From contig NZ_JAOVZB010000001.1 of the NCBI RefSeq assembly GCF_025716875.1, forward strand, positions 496,001 to 560,000: 64,000 nt of DNA, read 5' to 3'. Position numbers and translations under genes: made by a program. The notes beneath the pieces were generated by a model. That model was not told the origin of the DNA. It made no database searches and saw only the letters and a list, made by a program, of their open reading frames with translations. The stretch is from Marinomonas sargassi (lineage in GTDB: Bacteria > Pseudomonadota > Gammaproteobacteria > Pseudomonadales > Marinomonadaceae). Positions 38,206 to 47,309 of the stretch are shown here, in pieces (position 1 is the first letter of the stretch; every line of letters starts with the position of its first letter).

Positions 38206-38799
38206 ATGACGAATAAAAAAAATGACCGCCGTACACAGATATTACAAGCCCTTGCACAAATGCTAGAAAGCAGCCCCGGTGCACGCATCACAACAGCTGC
38301 CCTAGCAAAACAAGTGGGCGTGTCTGAAGCGGCTTTATATCGCCATTTTCCTAGCAAAGCCAAAATGTTTGAAGGTTTAATCGAGTTTATCGAAGAGACT
38401 CTATTCACTCGTATTAATCGCATTGTTCAGGAAGAAAGCAATGTGCTTACTCGTATTGAAATGATTCTAACCTTGGTTCTTGGCTTTGCAGAGCAAAATC
38501 CTGGTATGTGCCGCCTATTAACGGCAGATGCTTTAGCGGGTGAAACGGAGCGTTTACGGGTTCGTATCGCGCAAGTTTTTGATCGTATTGAAACACAGTT
38601 AAAACAAATTATTCGCGAAGCCGATTTAAAACAAGGTCTACGTCCAGCAATGGGTATTGTGCCATGCTCAAACTTTCTGGTTGCGATTATCGAAGGGAAA
38701 ATTCGTCACTACGTGCGCAGTGAGTTTAAAGTAAAGCCGATGGACGTATGGCAAGACCAATGGACGGTTTTGGCACAAAACTTGATGTTGAACAGATAA
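38206..38799 (+). CDS. slmA: Nucleoid occlusion factor SlmA
   Basis: TetR-fold protein (197 aa) that binds DNA sites over the chromosome and blocks FtsZ assembly there. N-terminal helix-turn-helix ITTAALAKQVGVSEAALYRHFPSKAKMF is close to E. coli SlmA, then GLIEFIEETLFTRINRI and HYVRSEFKVKP near the C-terminus. It lies 39 bp after argB, as in related genomes where the order is argB-slmA-pyrE. Converges on pyrE. Confidence 0.92.
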   Translation: MTNKKNDRRTQILQALAQMLESSPGARITTAALAKQVGVSEAALYRHFPSKAKMFEGLIEFIEETLFTRINRIVQEESNVLTRIEMILTLVLGFAEQNPGMCRLLTADALAGETERLRVRIAQVFDRIETQLKQIIREADLKQGLRPAMGIVPCSNFLVAIIEGKIRHYVRSEFKVKPMDVWQDQWTVLAQNLMLNR

Positions 38800-38811
38800 A
38801 TAGCATCGATA

Positions 38812-38835
38812 AGGCTTAGAAAAGACTCTAAGCCT
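38812..38835. terminator. Bidirectional terminator between slmA and pyrE
   Basis: Stem AGGCTTAGA/TCTAAGCCT with a six-base loop, between two convergent genes 52 bp apart. Confidence 0.65.
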
Positions 38836-38851
38836 ATGATTTAGCACTGTT

Positions 38852-39499
38852 TTAGATGCCGTATTGCTCACGATAAGCTTTAACTGCACCAAGATGTTCC
38901 GCGAATTCAGGCGCATCTTGTTCTGCTAAATAAGTCATAATATCGTTTAAAGATACAATGCTAATAACAGGCATTCCGAAGTCACGCTCTACTTCTTGGA
39001 TTGCAGATAACTCGCCTTGGCCTCGTTCTTGACGATCCAAAGCAATAAGAACACCAGCTGGCGTCGCTTGAGCCTGCTGAATGATCGCCATAACTTCTCG
39101 AATCGCGGTACCAGCGGTAATAACATCATCAATAATCATGATGTTTCCTTCTAACGGTGCTCCGACAAGAGAACCACCTTCACCGTGAGACTTTGCTTCT
39201 TTACGGTTAAAGACATAAGGTGTATCAACATCATGGTGATCATACAAAGCAACAGCTGTAGTTGTTGCCAGTGGAATGCCTTTGTAGGCAGGGCCGAACA
39301 GCACATCGAATGGAACAGCAGACTCCATAAGAGATGCAGCATAAAAACGGCCTAATTTCGCTAACGCTTGACCAGAATTAAAGAGTCCAGCATTAAAAAA
39401 GTAAGGGCTAATACGGCCCGATTTAAGAGTGAATTCGCCAAAACGCAGTACATTTTGCTCAATTGCGAATTCGATAAAGTCTCTTTGGTAAGGTTTCAT
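38852..39499 (-). CDS. pyrE: Orotate phosphoribosyltransferase
   Basis: Fifth step of pyrimidine synthesis: orotate and PRPP to OMP. About 215 aa from [20 protein letters not shown], with CTGGAG seven bases before the ATG. Motifs: [35 protein letters not shown] loop and PRPP site [16 protein letters not shown]. The frame extends 51 codons upstream without family similarity. Divergent from crc as in Pseudomonas. Confidence 0.94.
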   Translation of the reverse strand: MKPYQRDFIEFAIEQNVLRFGEFTLKSGRISPYFFNAGLFNSGQALAKLGRFYAASLMESAVPFDVLFGPAYKGIPLATTTAVALYDHHDVDTPYVFNRKEAKSHGEGGSLVGAPLEGNIMIIDDVITAGTAIREVMAIIQQAQATPAGVLIALDRQERGQGELSAIQEVERDFGMPVISIVSLNDIMTYLAEQDAPEFAEHLGAVKAYREQYGI

Positions 39500-39613
39500 G
39501 CCAACTCCAGAAAGATTAGTAACACATAACAAGGCGTCATCAATAAAATAATGCATTGCTAAAATAAGATGGGCGTTAATATAACACACTAGTAGGAATT
39601 GTAGGGACCAGAA

Positions 39614-40390
39614 ATGAAGGTCATAAGCCTTAATGTAAATGGTATAAGACAAGCCGCCGATCGTGGCTTTTTTGAATGGATGGTTCGTCAGGACCCAGAT
39701 GTAGTATGCCTACAAGATATTCAAGTAGACGAACGCACACTAAGCGACAGCGTGTTCTTTCCGTCTGGGTACAACACGTATTTTTTTGACTCTATGGAAG
39801 ACCCAGATCAAGCAGGCGTCGCAATTTATTGTAAAACCATGCCTAAAGCTATTATGACAGGCATGGGATTCCCTGAATGTGATTTTGAAGGGCGTTTTAT
39901 TCAAGCCGACTTTGAAAAAGTCAGTATTGGCTCTTTTCTAACACCCCATGGTTCAAACCATGAAGAAGCCCTACAAGACCATAAATATCGCTTCATGGAA
40001 GGCTTCAAAAACCACTTAATCAAAACACGCCGTAAGCGCCGCGAGTACATTTTCTGTGGTACAGCCAATGTTGCGCGCTCGCCTATCGACGTAAGTAGCT
40101 GGTTTGTAAACCAACGCAACTCAGGCTTCTTGCCTGAAGAACGCAAATGGATCAACGAAATTTTTAATGAGCATGAATACATTGATGCTTTTCGCCAAGT
40201 AAGCAAGCAAGATAAACAATACACTTGGTGGCCAGATTATGAACGCGCATGGAAACTGGATGAAGGTGGTCGTTTAGACTACCAGATTGCAACTCCCGGT
40301 TTAAAAAATGTCATTCAAGGCGGCAGTATTTATAAAGGCCAAAGGTTTTCAGATCATGCACCACTTATCATGGAATATGATTTAGATTAA
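39614..40390 (+). CDS. crc: Crc-like catabolite repression control protein (ExoIII fold)
   Basis: 258 aa, the length of Pseudomonas Crc. Crc is an Hfq co-factor that helps repress translation of catabolic mRNAs. It keeps the exonuclease III fold but lost catalytic positions: the ExoIII motif LQE reads VCLQDIQ, and GDFN reads [15 protein letters not shown] is kept at the end. Also [11 protein letters not shown] and [14 protein letters not shown] align with Crc. Next to pyrE, as in Pseudomonas. The catalytic changes suggest it is not a nuclease; not proven. Confidence 0.82.
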   Translation: MKVISLNVNGIRQAADRGFFEWMVRQDPDVVCLQDIQVDERTLSDSVFFPSGYNTYFFDSMEDPDQAGVAIYCKTMPKAIMTGMGFPECDFEGRFIQADFEKVSIGSFLTPHGSNHEEALQDHKYRFMEGFKNHLIKTRRKRREYIFCGTANVARSPIDVSSWFVNQRNSGFLPEERKWINEIFNEHEYIDAFRQVSKQDKQYTWWPDYERAWKLDEGGRLDYQIATPGLKNVIQGGSIYKGQRFSDHAPLIMEYDLD

Positions 40391-40416
40391 CTTCACGTCT
40401 TAATTTGTCTTAAACA

Positions 40417-40456
40417 AAGAAAACCCCATTAGTGATGACACTAATGGGGTTTTCTT
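40417..40456. terminator. Bidirectional terminator between crc and the mutarotase gene
   Basis: Perfect 18 bp stem that contains ACCCCATTAGTG with a four-base loop, flanked by A and T runs, between convergent genes. Confidence 0.85.
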
Positions 40457-40503
40457 ATTTATAAGAAGACTAAAAGGCAATCAAGCGTTATCCATAGGGA
40501 AGG

Positions 40504-41415
40504 TTACGCTAGCTTCTGAGATTTCACTTTAAGCTTCAATTGATGCATACCACCAGCAGGAATTTCATAAGCATTTTTCAATACATTAGCCGCTTCAACA
40601 CAAACAAAGTAACGATAATCTTCATCTTCCATATCCACTCTTTGCTTAGCGAGCTCTTCACCTGGATTCCAAATCACGGTATTTGCGCAGCCATCAGCCT
40701 CAATCGTTATTTTTCTATTGAAAGTGGTGTCGTGTATTTCACAAACTTCAGGAGAGGATAAATACACTCTATCTACACGCTTATTGGTTAGCACAGGTCC
40801 ATTTTGCACCTGTTCAGTATCGTCTAATTTATCTATGTAATTAGAGTTTTCAAAACCTATCACTTCAGATGTTTGGCTATCACCCACTTTAAAATAAGTA
40901 TGCAAAGCTTCACTCACTTGCATTGGTGTATCAGACAAGTTTGCCGCTGAGAAGCTCACTTTAAAACCATCACCAGAAAAACGAAATACTTGTCTTAATT
41001 CAAAAGCTTGAGGCCACATTTCTTCAATCAGAGGATGATCTTCAGAGGCAAGGCGAAGCACAATTTTCACATCACCATCTTTAAAGCGACCTGCTTCTAT
41101 AAATTCCCAACGAAAGTATCGGGCCAAACCATGAGTAGGATAGTCGTCATGTTTGTCGTTAACAGCAAACCATGGCCAGCAAACAGGAACACCAAAATGT
41201 CGACGCATAAAACGCCCCTCACCACCCTCATTTGCAGATTGAAACAGTAAGTCTTCTTGACCTGCGGGGATAAAGCTTTCTAGATGACCACCCCACAAAG
41301 CAATGACAGCAGTAAACCCCGGCTGATTTATGATGATTTCATCGCATTTTTTCAAGCTTGCCGGACGTATTTCGCCACCCAGCTCTTCCAAGTCTGCCAT
41401 TAACTCACAGTTCAT
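40504..41415 (-). CDS. D-hexose-6-phosphate mutarotase (aldose 1-epimerase-like)
   Basis: Interconverts anomers of glucose-6-phosphate or related sugars. 303 aa, close to E. coli YeaD. Conserved parts: VIALWGGHLESFIP, GVPVCWPWF, PTHGLARYFRWEF, ALHTYFKVGDSQT with the catalytic His, TVIWNPGEELAKQRVDMED and YFVCVEAAN with catalytic Glu. Stands alone, convergent with crc. Confidence 0.87.
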   Translation of the reverse strand: MNCELMADLEELGGEIRPASLKKCDEIIINQPGFTAVIALWGGHLESFIPAGQEDLLFQSANEGGEGRFMRRHFGVPVCWPWFAVNDKHDDYPTHGLARYFRWEFIEAGRFKDGDVKIVLRLASEDHPLIEEMWPQAFELRQVFRFSGDGFKVSFSAANLSDTPMQVSEALHTYFKVGDSQTSEVIGFENSNYIDKLDDTEQVQNGPVLTNKRVDRVYLSSPEVCEIHDTTFNRKITIEADGCANTVIWNPGEELAKQRVDMEDEDYRYFVCVEAANVLKNAYEIPAGGMHQLKLKVKSQKLA

Positions 41416-41558
41416 TCACAACTCCGATACCTATATGTAATGTGCACATATTAGCTTTTGTTGACTCAATTACAACATAGAATGCTTATAACGAGAATTC
41501 ATCAAAGCAGATAGTCCTTACGAGGATAAAAGAAAATACTGACCACTTTAAACGAAAA

Positions 41559-41595
41559 AAGCCACTAATACTCTGTCATAAAGCAAAAGTGGCTT
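41559..41595 (-). terminator. Terminator after the PAS protein gene
   Basis: Stem AAGCCACT/AGTGGCTT with a 21-base loop, then TTTTTTCG on the minus strand, starting 16 bp after the PAS gene stop. The large loop lowers certainty. Confidence 0.65.
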
Positions 41596-41611
41596 AGAAA
41601 ACTCACAATAA

Positions 41612-42094
41612 TTATTTGGATATGGCAGATGCCAATCGCTGTAATCTTGAATTGGCAGTGGATAGCGCCATCTTGTTAACGGCAATATCCGTTACATCAT
41701 AGACCACCAAACACAGTTGCTTGATCGTACCATCTGGACTAGAAACAGGACGAATCATCACATTCTGATACATCTTATCGGCAATCCCAGTAATAGGACG
41801 ATAACTCTTAAAAGGGAAGGTATTTGGGTGTTGTTCCCAAGAGACAAATATTGGCGTTTTTAGCTTAAGAACATTATCTAACTTTTGGTTAAACCAATTA
41901 GGATCTATGTCTGGAAACAGAGACAACAGAGCTTGTCCTTTCGCAATGGAAGAACTAATACCACTGTGATTTTCCATAAAGCTGTTCCACAGGTGTACCT
42001 CATAATTTGCATTAAGTACGACCAACCCCACATCAATATGGTGGAGCATATCAAACATCCAGTGAAAATCTTCAAAACCGTCAGATTCACTCAT
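41612..42094 (-). CDS. PAS domain protein
   Basis: A 160 aa stand-alone PAS domain (about residues 10-140): MLHHIDVGLVVLNANYEVHLWNSFMEN is the N-terminal PAS core and LVVYDVTDIAVNKMAL marks the C-terminal PAC end. No output domain is fused. A coiled linker follows. Its start overlaps the response regulator stop by one base, so they are translated together and probably act together: the PAS protein as sensor or adaptor. Ligand or cofactor unknown. Confidence 0.78.
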   Translation of the reverse strand: MSESDGFEDFHWMFDMLHHIDVGLVVLNANYEVHLWNSFMENHSGISSSIAKGQALLSLFPDIDPNWFNQKLDNVLKLKTPIFVSWEQHPNTFPFKSYRPITGIADKMYQNVMIRPVSSPDGTIKQLCLVVYDVTDIAVNKMALSTANSRLQRLASAISK

Positions 42095-43119
42095 TACTCA
42101 TCCTCAACCAAAAACGATAATAGATTTTCCAAAGTAGGCACCGACTCTTCTGTAAACAATAGCAATAGGTCGCAATGGATATCGTAATTTTCAACTTCAT
42201 AGACAATTTCAACCGCTAGCGTACGTTTCCACAAGGCTTTCTTAGCATTGATAAGGTCTTTAATCTTAACGTGCTGACCTAGTACAACAGGGTGACCATG
42301 GCTAAAGTCGATATTCAATTGTCTACCAAATGCTTCCATAAAAGGGCCTACCAAGATAGACGAAGCATCCATTAGTAGTTCTGTTTCTACTGTTCTATTA
42401 ATTTCTTCTGCTACGCCTAGCAGTTTCGCCATATCGGGGAAGCTCGAATCATTAAAGATCAACAAAGCTTCAAAGGCGATGCCTGAACCGACAAAGCCAC
42501 GAGAAACCGCCGAGCAACTTTCATCTTTTACGCTATGATCAAGCGCCATTTGCAGCTCGCCAACTTCCAGTACATTAACTTTTGGGACAGGCAATTTAAC
42601 AAAGACATTTAGCATATTAGCAAGCACACTCGCCGCTCGCCCCATAGCCACGTTTGAAATTTCTTGTAGACCTTCATTTAAAGTGAACTGCTCAGCCGCT
42701 GTTACAACTTCTGGCGCGGTTTGAGTCGCTTTTTGCCCTTCTGAAAAGAGTCCTAGAGCAATAAGAGATTCACGGAGGTCGTCTGCAGTAGCAGGCTTTT
42801 TCTGGAAGGCAATGGCTCCCATTTCTTTTACACGGGCAACAGCTTGCGGTTGTACATCACCTGAAACAACAATAACCTTTGGTGATTCTTCGAAAGACTT
42901 AAGCGCTTCTAATGTTTCGTAGCCGTCTTTCACTGGCATATTTAAATCTAGGAATAAAATATCAAAACGGCTAGATGACATAACATCCAAGGCTTCTTGG
43001 CCGTTTTCAGCAAACTCTACTTCTACATCCCAATCCGTAGGAAGTATTCTAGATAGTTGCTTTCTAGCTACTTTGGAATCATCACAAATTAATACTCTAG
43101 TAGTCATTCCCATTCTCAT
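42094..43119 (-). CDS. Response regulator with CheC/CheX-type phosphatase domain
   Basis: A 341 aa protein: receiver (about 7-125) with DD (13-14), phosphoacceptor Asp58 in LFLDLNMPVKDGYE, Ser in VVSGDV and Lys in FQKKPATADDL; then a CheC-like domain (about 150-341). EISN in the first active motif, followed by a Pro about 21 residues later, matches the E-x2-N phosphatase signature; the second motif (ETELLMDASSILVG) is degenerate. Probably a phosphatase acting on a receiver, perhaps its own. One base overlap with PAS. No CheA neighbour. Confidence 0.8.
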   Translation of the reverse strand: MRMGMTTRVLICDDSKVARKQLSRILPTDWDVEVEFAENGQEALDVMSSSRFDILFLDLNMPVKDGYETLEALKSFEESPKVIVVSGDVQPQAVARVKEMGAIAFQKKPATADDLRESLIALGLFSEGQKATQTAPEVVTAAEQFTLNEGLQEISNVAMGRAASVLANMLNVFVKLPVPKVNVLEVGELQMALDHSVKDESCSAVSRGFVGSGIAFEALLIFNDSSFPDMAKLLGVAEEINRTVETELLMDASSILVGPFMEAFGRQLNIDFSHGHPVVLGQHVKIKDLINAKKALWKRTLAVEIVYEVENYDIHCDLLLLFTEESVPTLENLLSFLVEDE

Positions 43120-43251
43120 CTGATTAAAATATCACCAATATTTCATATGATATTCGATACAAGCCCCCAGAAAAACCTTAATGTTACTGGAGGCACTGTT
43201 TTTATTTCATATATGTGTCAAAAAGTACTTTTTTATTTACAAAGCAGATAC

Positions 43252-44439
43252 TCATACGAAAGAAAGTAACGCATTAGCTACAAGACTTTCGTCATACTTA
43301 TCTTTCTTTGATCTGATTAAAGGTGTTTTCACTAGAGTCACGTTCAAATCAGATAACACCTTCATATCAATATTGCCGTAGTCATAGCCTTCATCTAGTA
43401 ACAGGTAATCTAACGTAGAAGACGCACCACATGGTTCATCAACATCAGCCATCACCACACCCACTAAACGCTTTACTCTTTCAGTTAAAGATAGACCCTG
43501 CTGTTCAGGATCAAAACCTAAATTAGGTAAATACACTTTTGGGTTAGGGTTTTGACAAATAGCACGACCTACCCCTGTAGGCAGTAGATTTGCGACCAAG
43601 CTACTGTAGAAACTACCCGGCGGATAACAAATCAAATCTGCATTCTCGATTGCTACTCGCCTGTCATCCGCAATACTTTGATTAATAGGTTTTATGTCTT
43701 TTAGCCCTTTGTTCAGCCAGATAGATTTTATAGGACTTGTCAGCTGATCGGTTTCTTTTCCTGTAATGTTATGTTGACCAAGGACAATTTGACTGTCTTC
43801 TAGCTCAACGCCCAAATGAAAATCGGCATCTAATACTGTTTTCACATCCCCTAACGTTTTTACTAAGCGAGAAAATAAGAAAACTATAGGGTCTAATTGT
43901 TGGCCATTATTTAGGTAACCACCCGCCATAATCAAATTACCTATGCTGGCACCACGCAGGTCGAATTCTTCGTTCATTTTGGCCTTAGTGACCGCGAGCT
44001 GAGTTTGGATCAAAGACTTGATAGGGTTAGGAATGGTTTCAATAAGCGGATGAACACCCTCTACCATTTCTTGTAACTGCTGCCACAGTAGGGAAAGACT
44101 GTCCGTTTTGCTAAATCTGTGGGTAAACAAAGCATAGACCTCATGCTGGCCCAGTACTGTTTCATCCGCTAACGCCATTAGTCGACTACGTAAATCACCC
44201 ACTGCTGGAATATGAAACTCCGCCCGTAAACGTGCAGAGCTGCCACCGGAATCGAAGGGAGTCACTAAGTGAATGGAATTATGCGTGTAATCTTTGAATA
44301 CTCGACTTATCTTATTCAAAGCCGAGCCACCACTAAAGAAAAGAACTTTGGGGCCCTGTTCCGGCAATCTTCTATAACGATGAGCACGAATATCGTCAGG
44401 AACGATCAAGCGCCGAAAGGTTCGTGAAGAACTCACCAT
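43252..44439 (-). CDS. CofD-like protein (YvcK/CofD superfamily)
   Basis: A 395 aa member of the CofD/YvcK superfamily, most like the CofD-related proteins of the so-called GAK systems. Visible: VLFFSGGSALNKISRVF (Gly-rich loop), THNSIHLVTPFDSGGSSARLR, PAVGDLRSRLMAL, and later ICYPPGSFYSSLVANLLPTGV. No F420 genes are near, so lactate-phosphate transfer is unlikely. YvcK-type members affect cell envelope and carbon use. Stands between the response regulator and the HAD gene, all on one strand but with gaps over 130 bp. Confidence 0.75.
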   Translation of the reverse strand: MVSSSRTFRRLIVPDDIRAHRYRRLPEQGPKVLFFSGGSALNKISRVFKDYTHNSIHLVTPFDSGGSSARLRAEFHIPAVGDLRSRLMALADETVLGQHEVYALFTHRFSKTDSLSLLWQQLQEMVEGVHPLIETIPNPIKSLIQTQLAVTKAKMNEEFDLRGASIGNLIMAGGYLNNGQQLDPIVFLFSRLVKTLGDVKTVLDADFHLGVELEDSQIVLGQHNITGKETDQLTSPIKSIWLNKGLKDIKPINQSIADDRRVAIENADLICYPPGSFYSSLVANLLPTGVGRAICQNPNPKVYLPNLGFDPEQQGLSLTERVKRLVGVVMADVDEPCGASSTLDYLLLDEGYDYGNIDMKVLSDLNVTLVKTPLIRSKKDKYDESLVANALLSFV

Positions 44440-44611
44440 TAAACTTTACCTCATCCAGAGAGTAGTAATAAATATTAGCAAAAAAGTATGCAATATCAAC
44501 ATTATACGCGTATTTCGATCACCTTTTCATGGCAAGTGATCTATTAGGTGGGATTTAGGCATAGAAGTAGATTAATGCCGGCTATGTAAGCACCTCCACT
44601 TCATCATAATG

Positions 44612-45427
44612 TTAATGCTTAGCGGGGCTTCTTTTGGACAGAAGGTGATTCACCAACTCAGCAAAACCTAAGCCGCCGGGCTGGTTGGTTTGATAAGAAG
44701 GCAAATATTGCATTTTTGGCAGATGTTCAACGATGTTTGCAACACCGACGCTTAATGGAAATTGAGCAAACATACTTTCATCATTAGGAGCATCACCGAC
44801 ATAGAGTACGTTTGTTTTTTGCTCTTGATCACTCAACCCATATTTCTGGTTAAGAACTCGCTGAGCCATAGCGAATTTATCGTACCCTTCAGAGCAAATA
44901 TTGATATGAATCGAACTGGCTTTGGCATTCAGGCCAAGCCTAAGTAACTCCGTCAAACAAGCTTCTTTTTCTTGTAACGCAGGTGGACTAACATCTTGCG
45001 CGTAATCAATTGCAACATCGGTGAGACGGTAAGACTGATCTCTCGCTAAAGTGAGTTGAGGGAAACGTTCTAGAATAGGAGACACTTGCGCTAACAGCCG
45101 AGCTTGCTGAGCACGCATGTCTGATTCGTTTTCCCAGAATTGATAAGTTAGGCGACTATCGGGCGCTTTATGGATAAAACAAGCTCCTCCTTCCGTGATA
45201 ACGACTTCGACAGGTAATACTCTTGCCATCATATCCGACCAGCCAGCACAGCCGCCAGTGACTGGAATCACTTTAATACCTAGCTCAGCAAGATCACTCA
45301 AAGCCTGATGCGCAGCAATGGGAAGCAGCCCCTGCCAAGTTAAGGTGTCATCAAAGTCTGTCAAAATAAAATCAATATTCTGACATATCTCAGGCGTAAG
45401 ATTCGATATATCCTGAAGTCGCACCAT
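44612..45427 (-). CDS. HAD superfamily phosphatase (mannosyl-3-phosphoglycerate or sucrose-phosphate phosphatase-like)
   Basis: 271 aa, HAD type IIB. Motif I DFDDTLTW (24-31; nucleophile Asp24), motif II PVTGG, and motif III/IV YVGDAPNDESMFAQFP. A sugar-phosphatase cap is inserted (about 90-190). Substrate not determined; MPG phosphatase similarity is only general. It lies 57 bp after ugpQ on the same strand and may be the last gene of the ugp operon. Confidence 0.78.
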   Translation of the reverse strand: MVRLQDISNLTPEICQNIDFILTDFDDTLTWQGLLPIAAHQALSDLAELGIKVIPVTGGCAGWSDMMARVLPVEVVITEGGACFIHKAPDSRLTYQFWENESDMRAQQARLLAQVSPILERFPQLTLARDQSYRLTDVAIDYAQDVSPPALQEKEACLTELLRLGLNAKASSIHINICSEGYDKFAMAQRVLNQKYGLSDQEQKTNVLYVGDAPNDESMFAQFPLSVGVANIVEHLPKMQYLPSYQTNQPGGLGFAELVNHLLSKRSPAKH

Positions 45428-45484
45428 ACTTTAAACACTTTCCATCATTGTTAAATCGCCTGTAATACCTCGGCCATTGTAGGT

Positions 45485-46216
45485 TTACGAATCTAGTAAC
45501 GAAGCAAACTTCGTTGGATCATCAGTAATAATCGCATCCATTCCCCACAACCAAAGCGGCTCAACCACATTAGGGTCATTCGCTGTAAAACAAATAAGTT
45601 TATAGCCCGCCGCTTTAATCTGCTGTGCTTGAGGTTGAGTCAATCGCGAATAAAGGCAGTGCACACTATAGGCTTGTATGGCTTCCGCCTGCTCTTGCCA
45701 GTTTTCAGGAATATCATCATAAAGAGGCGCTAAATGCCGATAACTATCAATCTCATAACACAGCTGCAACGCGGCATAATTAAAGCTGGAAATAATGAGT
45801 TTATCTTCGTCTTGCCAGTAATCTCGCAATGTCGCCATTACCGCAGGGACAATATTTTCAACATCATTAGCATCATGCTTAATTTCAAGGTTCAACCCCA
45901 AACCAAGTGCCTGAATACACTCTAATGCTTCCAACAGAGTAGGCACCTTTTCTCCTGCAAACTCCGTAGAAAAAGATGAACCTGCGTCCAATAATGCCAC
46001 GTCAGCCGGCAGTGCTTTACGTATTGGCCCTGAACCATCAGTACAGCGATCTAACGTATTATCATGAAAAATCACCAATCCACCTTCATTAATTAAAGAC
46101 ACATCAATTTCAACCCAAGTTGCACCCGCCTCAGCCGCTGCCCGAATAGAAGCCAAGGTATTTTCAGGTGCTAATAGTGCAGCGCCACGGTGGCCTATTA
46201 CCTTAGTGTCGATCAT
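45485..46216 (-). CDS. ugpQ: Glycerophosphodiester phosphodiesterase
   Basis: Cytosolic enzyme that frees sn-glycerol-3-phosphate from imported glycerophosphodiesters. 243 aa TIM-barrel with GHRGAALLAPENTLASI, WVEIDVSLI (metal ligands Glu and Asp) and FHDNTLDRCTDGSG. No signal peptide. 13 bp after ugpC, thus a member of the ugp operon. Supplies carbon or phosphate from phospholipid head groups. Confidence 0.9.
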   Translation of the reverse strand: MIDTKVIGHRGAALLAPENTLASIRAAAEAGATWVEIDVSLINEGGLVIFHDNTLDRCTDGSGPIRKALPADVALLDAGSSFSTEFAGEKVPTLLEALECIQALGLGLNLEIKHDANDVENIVPAVMATLRDYWQDEDKLIISSFNYAALQLCYEIDSYRHLAPLYDDIPENWQEQAEAIQAYSVHCLYSRLTQPQAQQIKAAGYKLICFTANDPNVVEPLWLWGMDAIITDDPTKFASLLDS

Positions 46217-46229
46217 CTTCTCCCCCTTA

Positions 46230-47306
46230 TTAACTCTCTGACAACCTTTGTTCTGTTTCAGCGTTAAATATATGCCAGTGATGCTCTGGCACGGTTAACC
46301 ACATGAGGCTATTAATTTCGGGTGTGTGTGGTCCAGATAAACGTACAACCAACGGAGTAGATGCTCCGTCGCTTTGCTCTAAAACACCATGAATTAATGT
46401 CTCAACACCTAAAGACTCTACCGCCTGTATGCGCATAGCAAAATCAGCATCATTTTCATCCGACACTTCTAAGTGCTCAGGACGAATCCCCCACACAAGC
46501 TTACCTCTAAAGTCATGTTCAAAGGGCAAGGTTAGCTGCTCAGACAACTTTATTCCTTGATCGTTTAACTCAGCAGGTAACAAATTCATCGAAGGGGAGC
46601 CAATAAAAGCGGCAACAAAAGGCGTTGCAGGTTTGCTATAAAGCTCCATTGGCGTACCTATTTGCTCTGCCTTCCCTTTGCTCAACACCACCAAACGGTC
46701 TGCTAACGTCATCGCTTCCACTTGGTCATGAGTCACGTACAAAGTGGTTGTACCAAGTTTGCGTTGTAATTGCCGAATTTCGATACGCATTTGTACTCGT
46801 AATTTGGCATCCAAATTCGATAGTGGTTCATCAAACAAAAACACTTTAGGGTCTCGAACCATTGCTCGCCCCATGGCAACTCGCTGACGCTGGCCACCAG
46901 ACAATTGCCCTGGTTTACGCTGCAATAACGCTTCCAATCCAAGCATATTAGCAACGTTATTCACTTTATCATCGATAACATTTTTGCTCTCGCCACGGTT
47001 TTTTAAACCGTAAGCCATATTGGCGTACACCGTCATATGCGGATAAAGTGCATAGTTCTGGAAAACCATGGCGATATCCCGATCTGCAGGTTCTTTCTCA
47101 TTAACCCTTTGACCTTTGATCATCATGTCACCTTGAGAAATACTCTCTAAACCCGCCACCATTCGTAGCAAAGTCGACTTACCACAACCAGAAGGCCCAA
47201 CTAGTACAATAAATTCACCCTCTTTTATAGTGAGGTCGATACTTGGAATCGCGTGAAAGCCATTAGGGTAAGTTTTACCAATCTTGTTTAAAATAATATC
47301 TGTCAT
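46230..47306 (-). CDS. ugpC: sn-glycerol-3-phosphate ABC transporter ATP-binding protein
   Basis: ATPase of the Ugp importer, 358 aa. Walker A GPSGCGKST at 37-45, Q-loop FQNYALYPH, signature LSGGQRQRVAMGRAM, Walker B VFLFDEPLSNLD and a C-terminal OB-fold regulatory domain (about 235-358). It belongs to the MalK/UgpC branch. 3 bp after ugpE. Confidence 0.92.
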   Translation of the reverse strand: MTDIILNKIGKTYPNGFHAIPSIDLTIKEGEFIVLVGPSGCGKSTLLRMVAGLESISQGDMMIKGQRVNEKEPADRDIAMVFQNYALYPHMTVYANMAYGLKNRGESKNVIDDKVNNVANMLGLEALLQRKPGQLSGGQRQRVAMGRAMVRDPKVFLFDEPLSNLDAKLRVQMRIEIRQLQRKLGTTTLYVTHDQVEAMTLADRLVVLSKGKAEQIGTPMELYSKPATPFVAAFIGSPSMNLLPAELNDQGIKLSEQLTLPFEHDFRGKLVWGIRPEHLEVSDENDADFAMRIQAVESLGVETLIHGVLEQSDGASTPLVVRLSGPHTPEINSLMWLTVPEHHWHIFNAETEQRLSES

Positions 47307-47309
47307 AAC

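Noticed and set aside
39614-40390. Annotation as exonuclease III
   Set aside because: Two catalytic motifs are altered and the pyrE neighbour and length fit Crc instead.
43181-43381. Small frame between the response regulator and the CofD-like gene
   Set aside because: Overlaps the end of the CofD-like gene on the other strand and has no family similarity.
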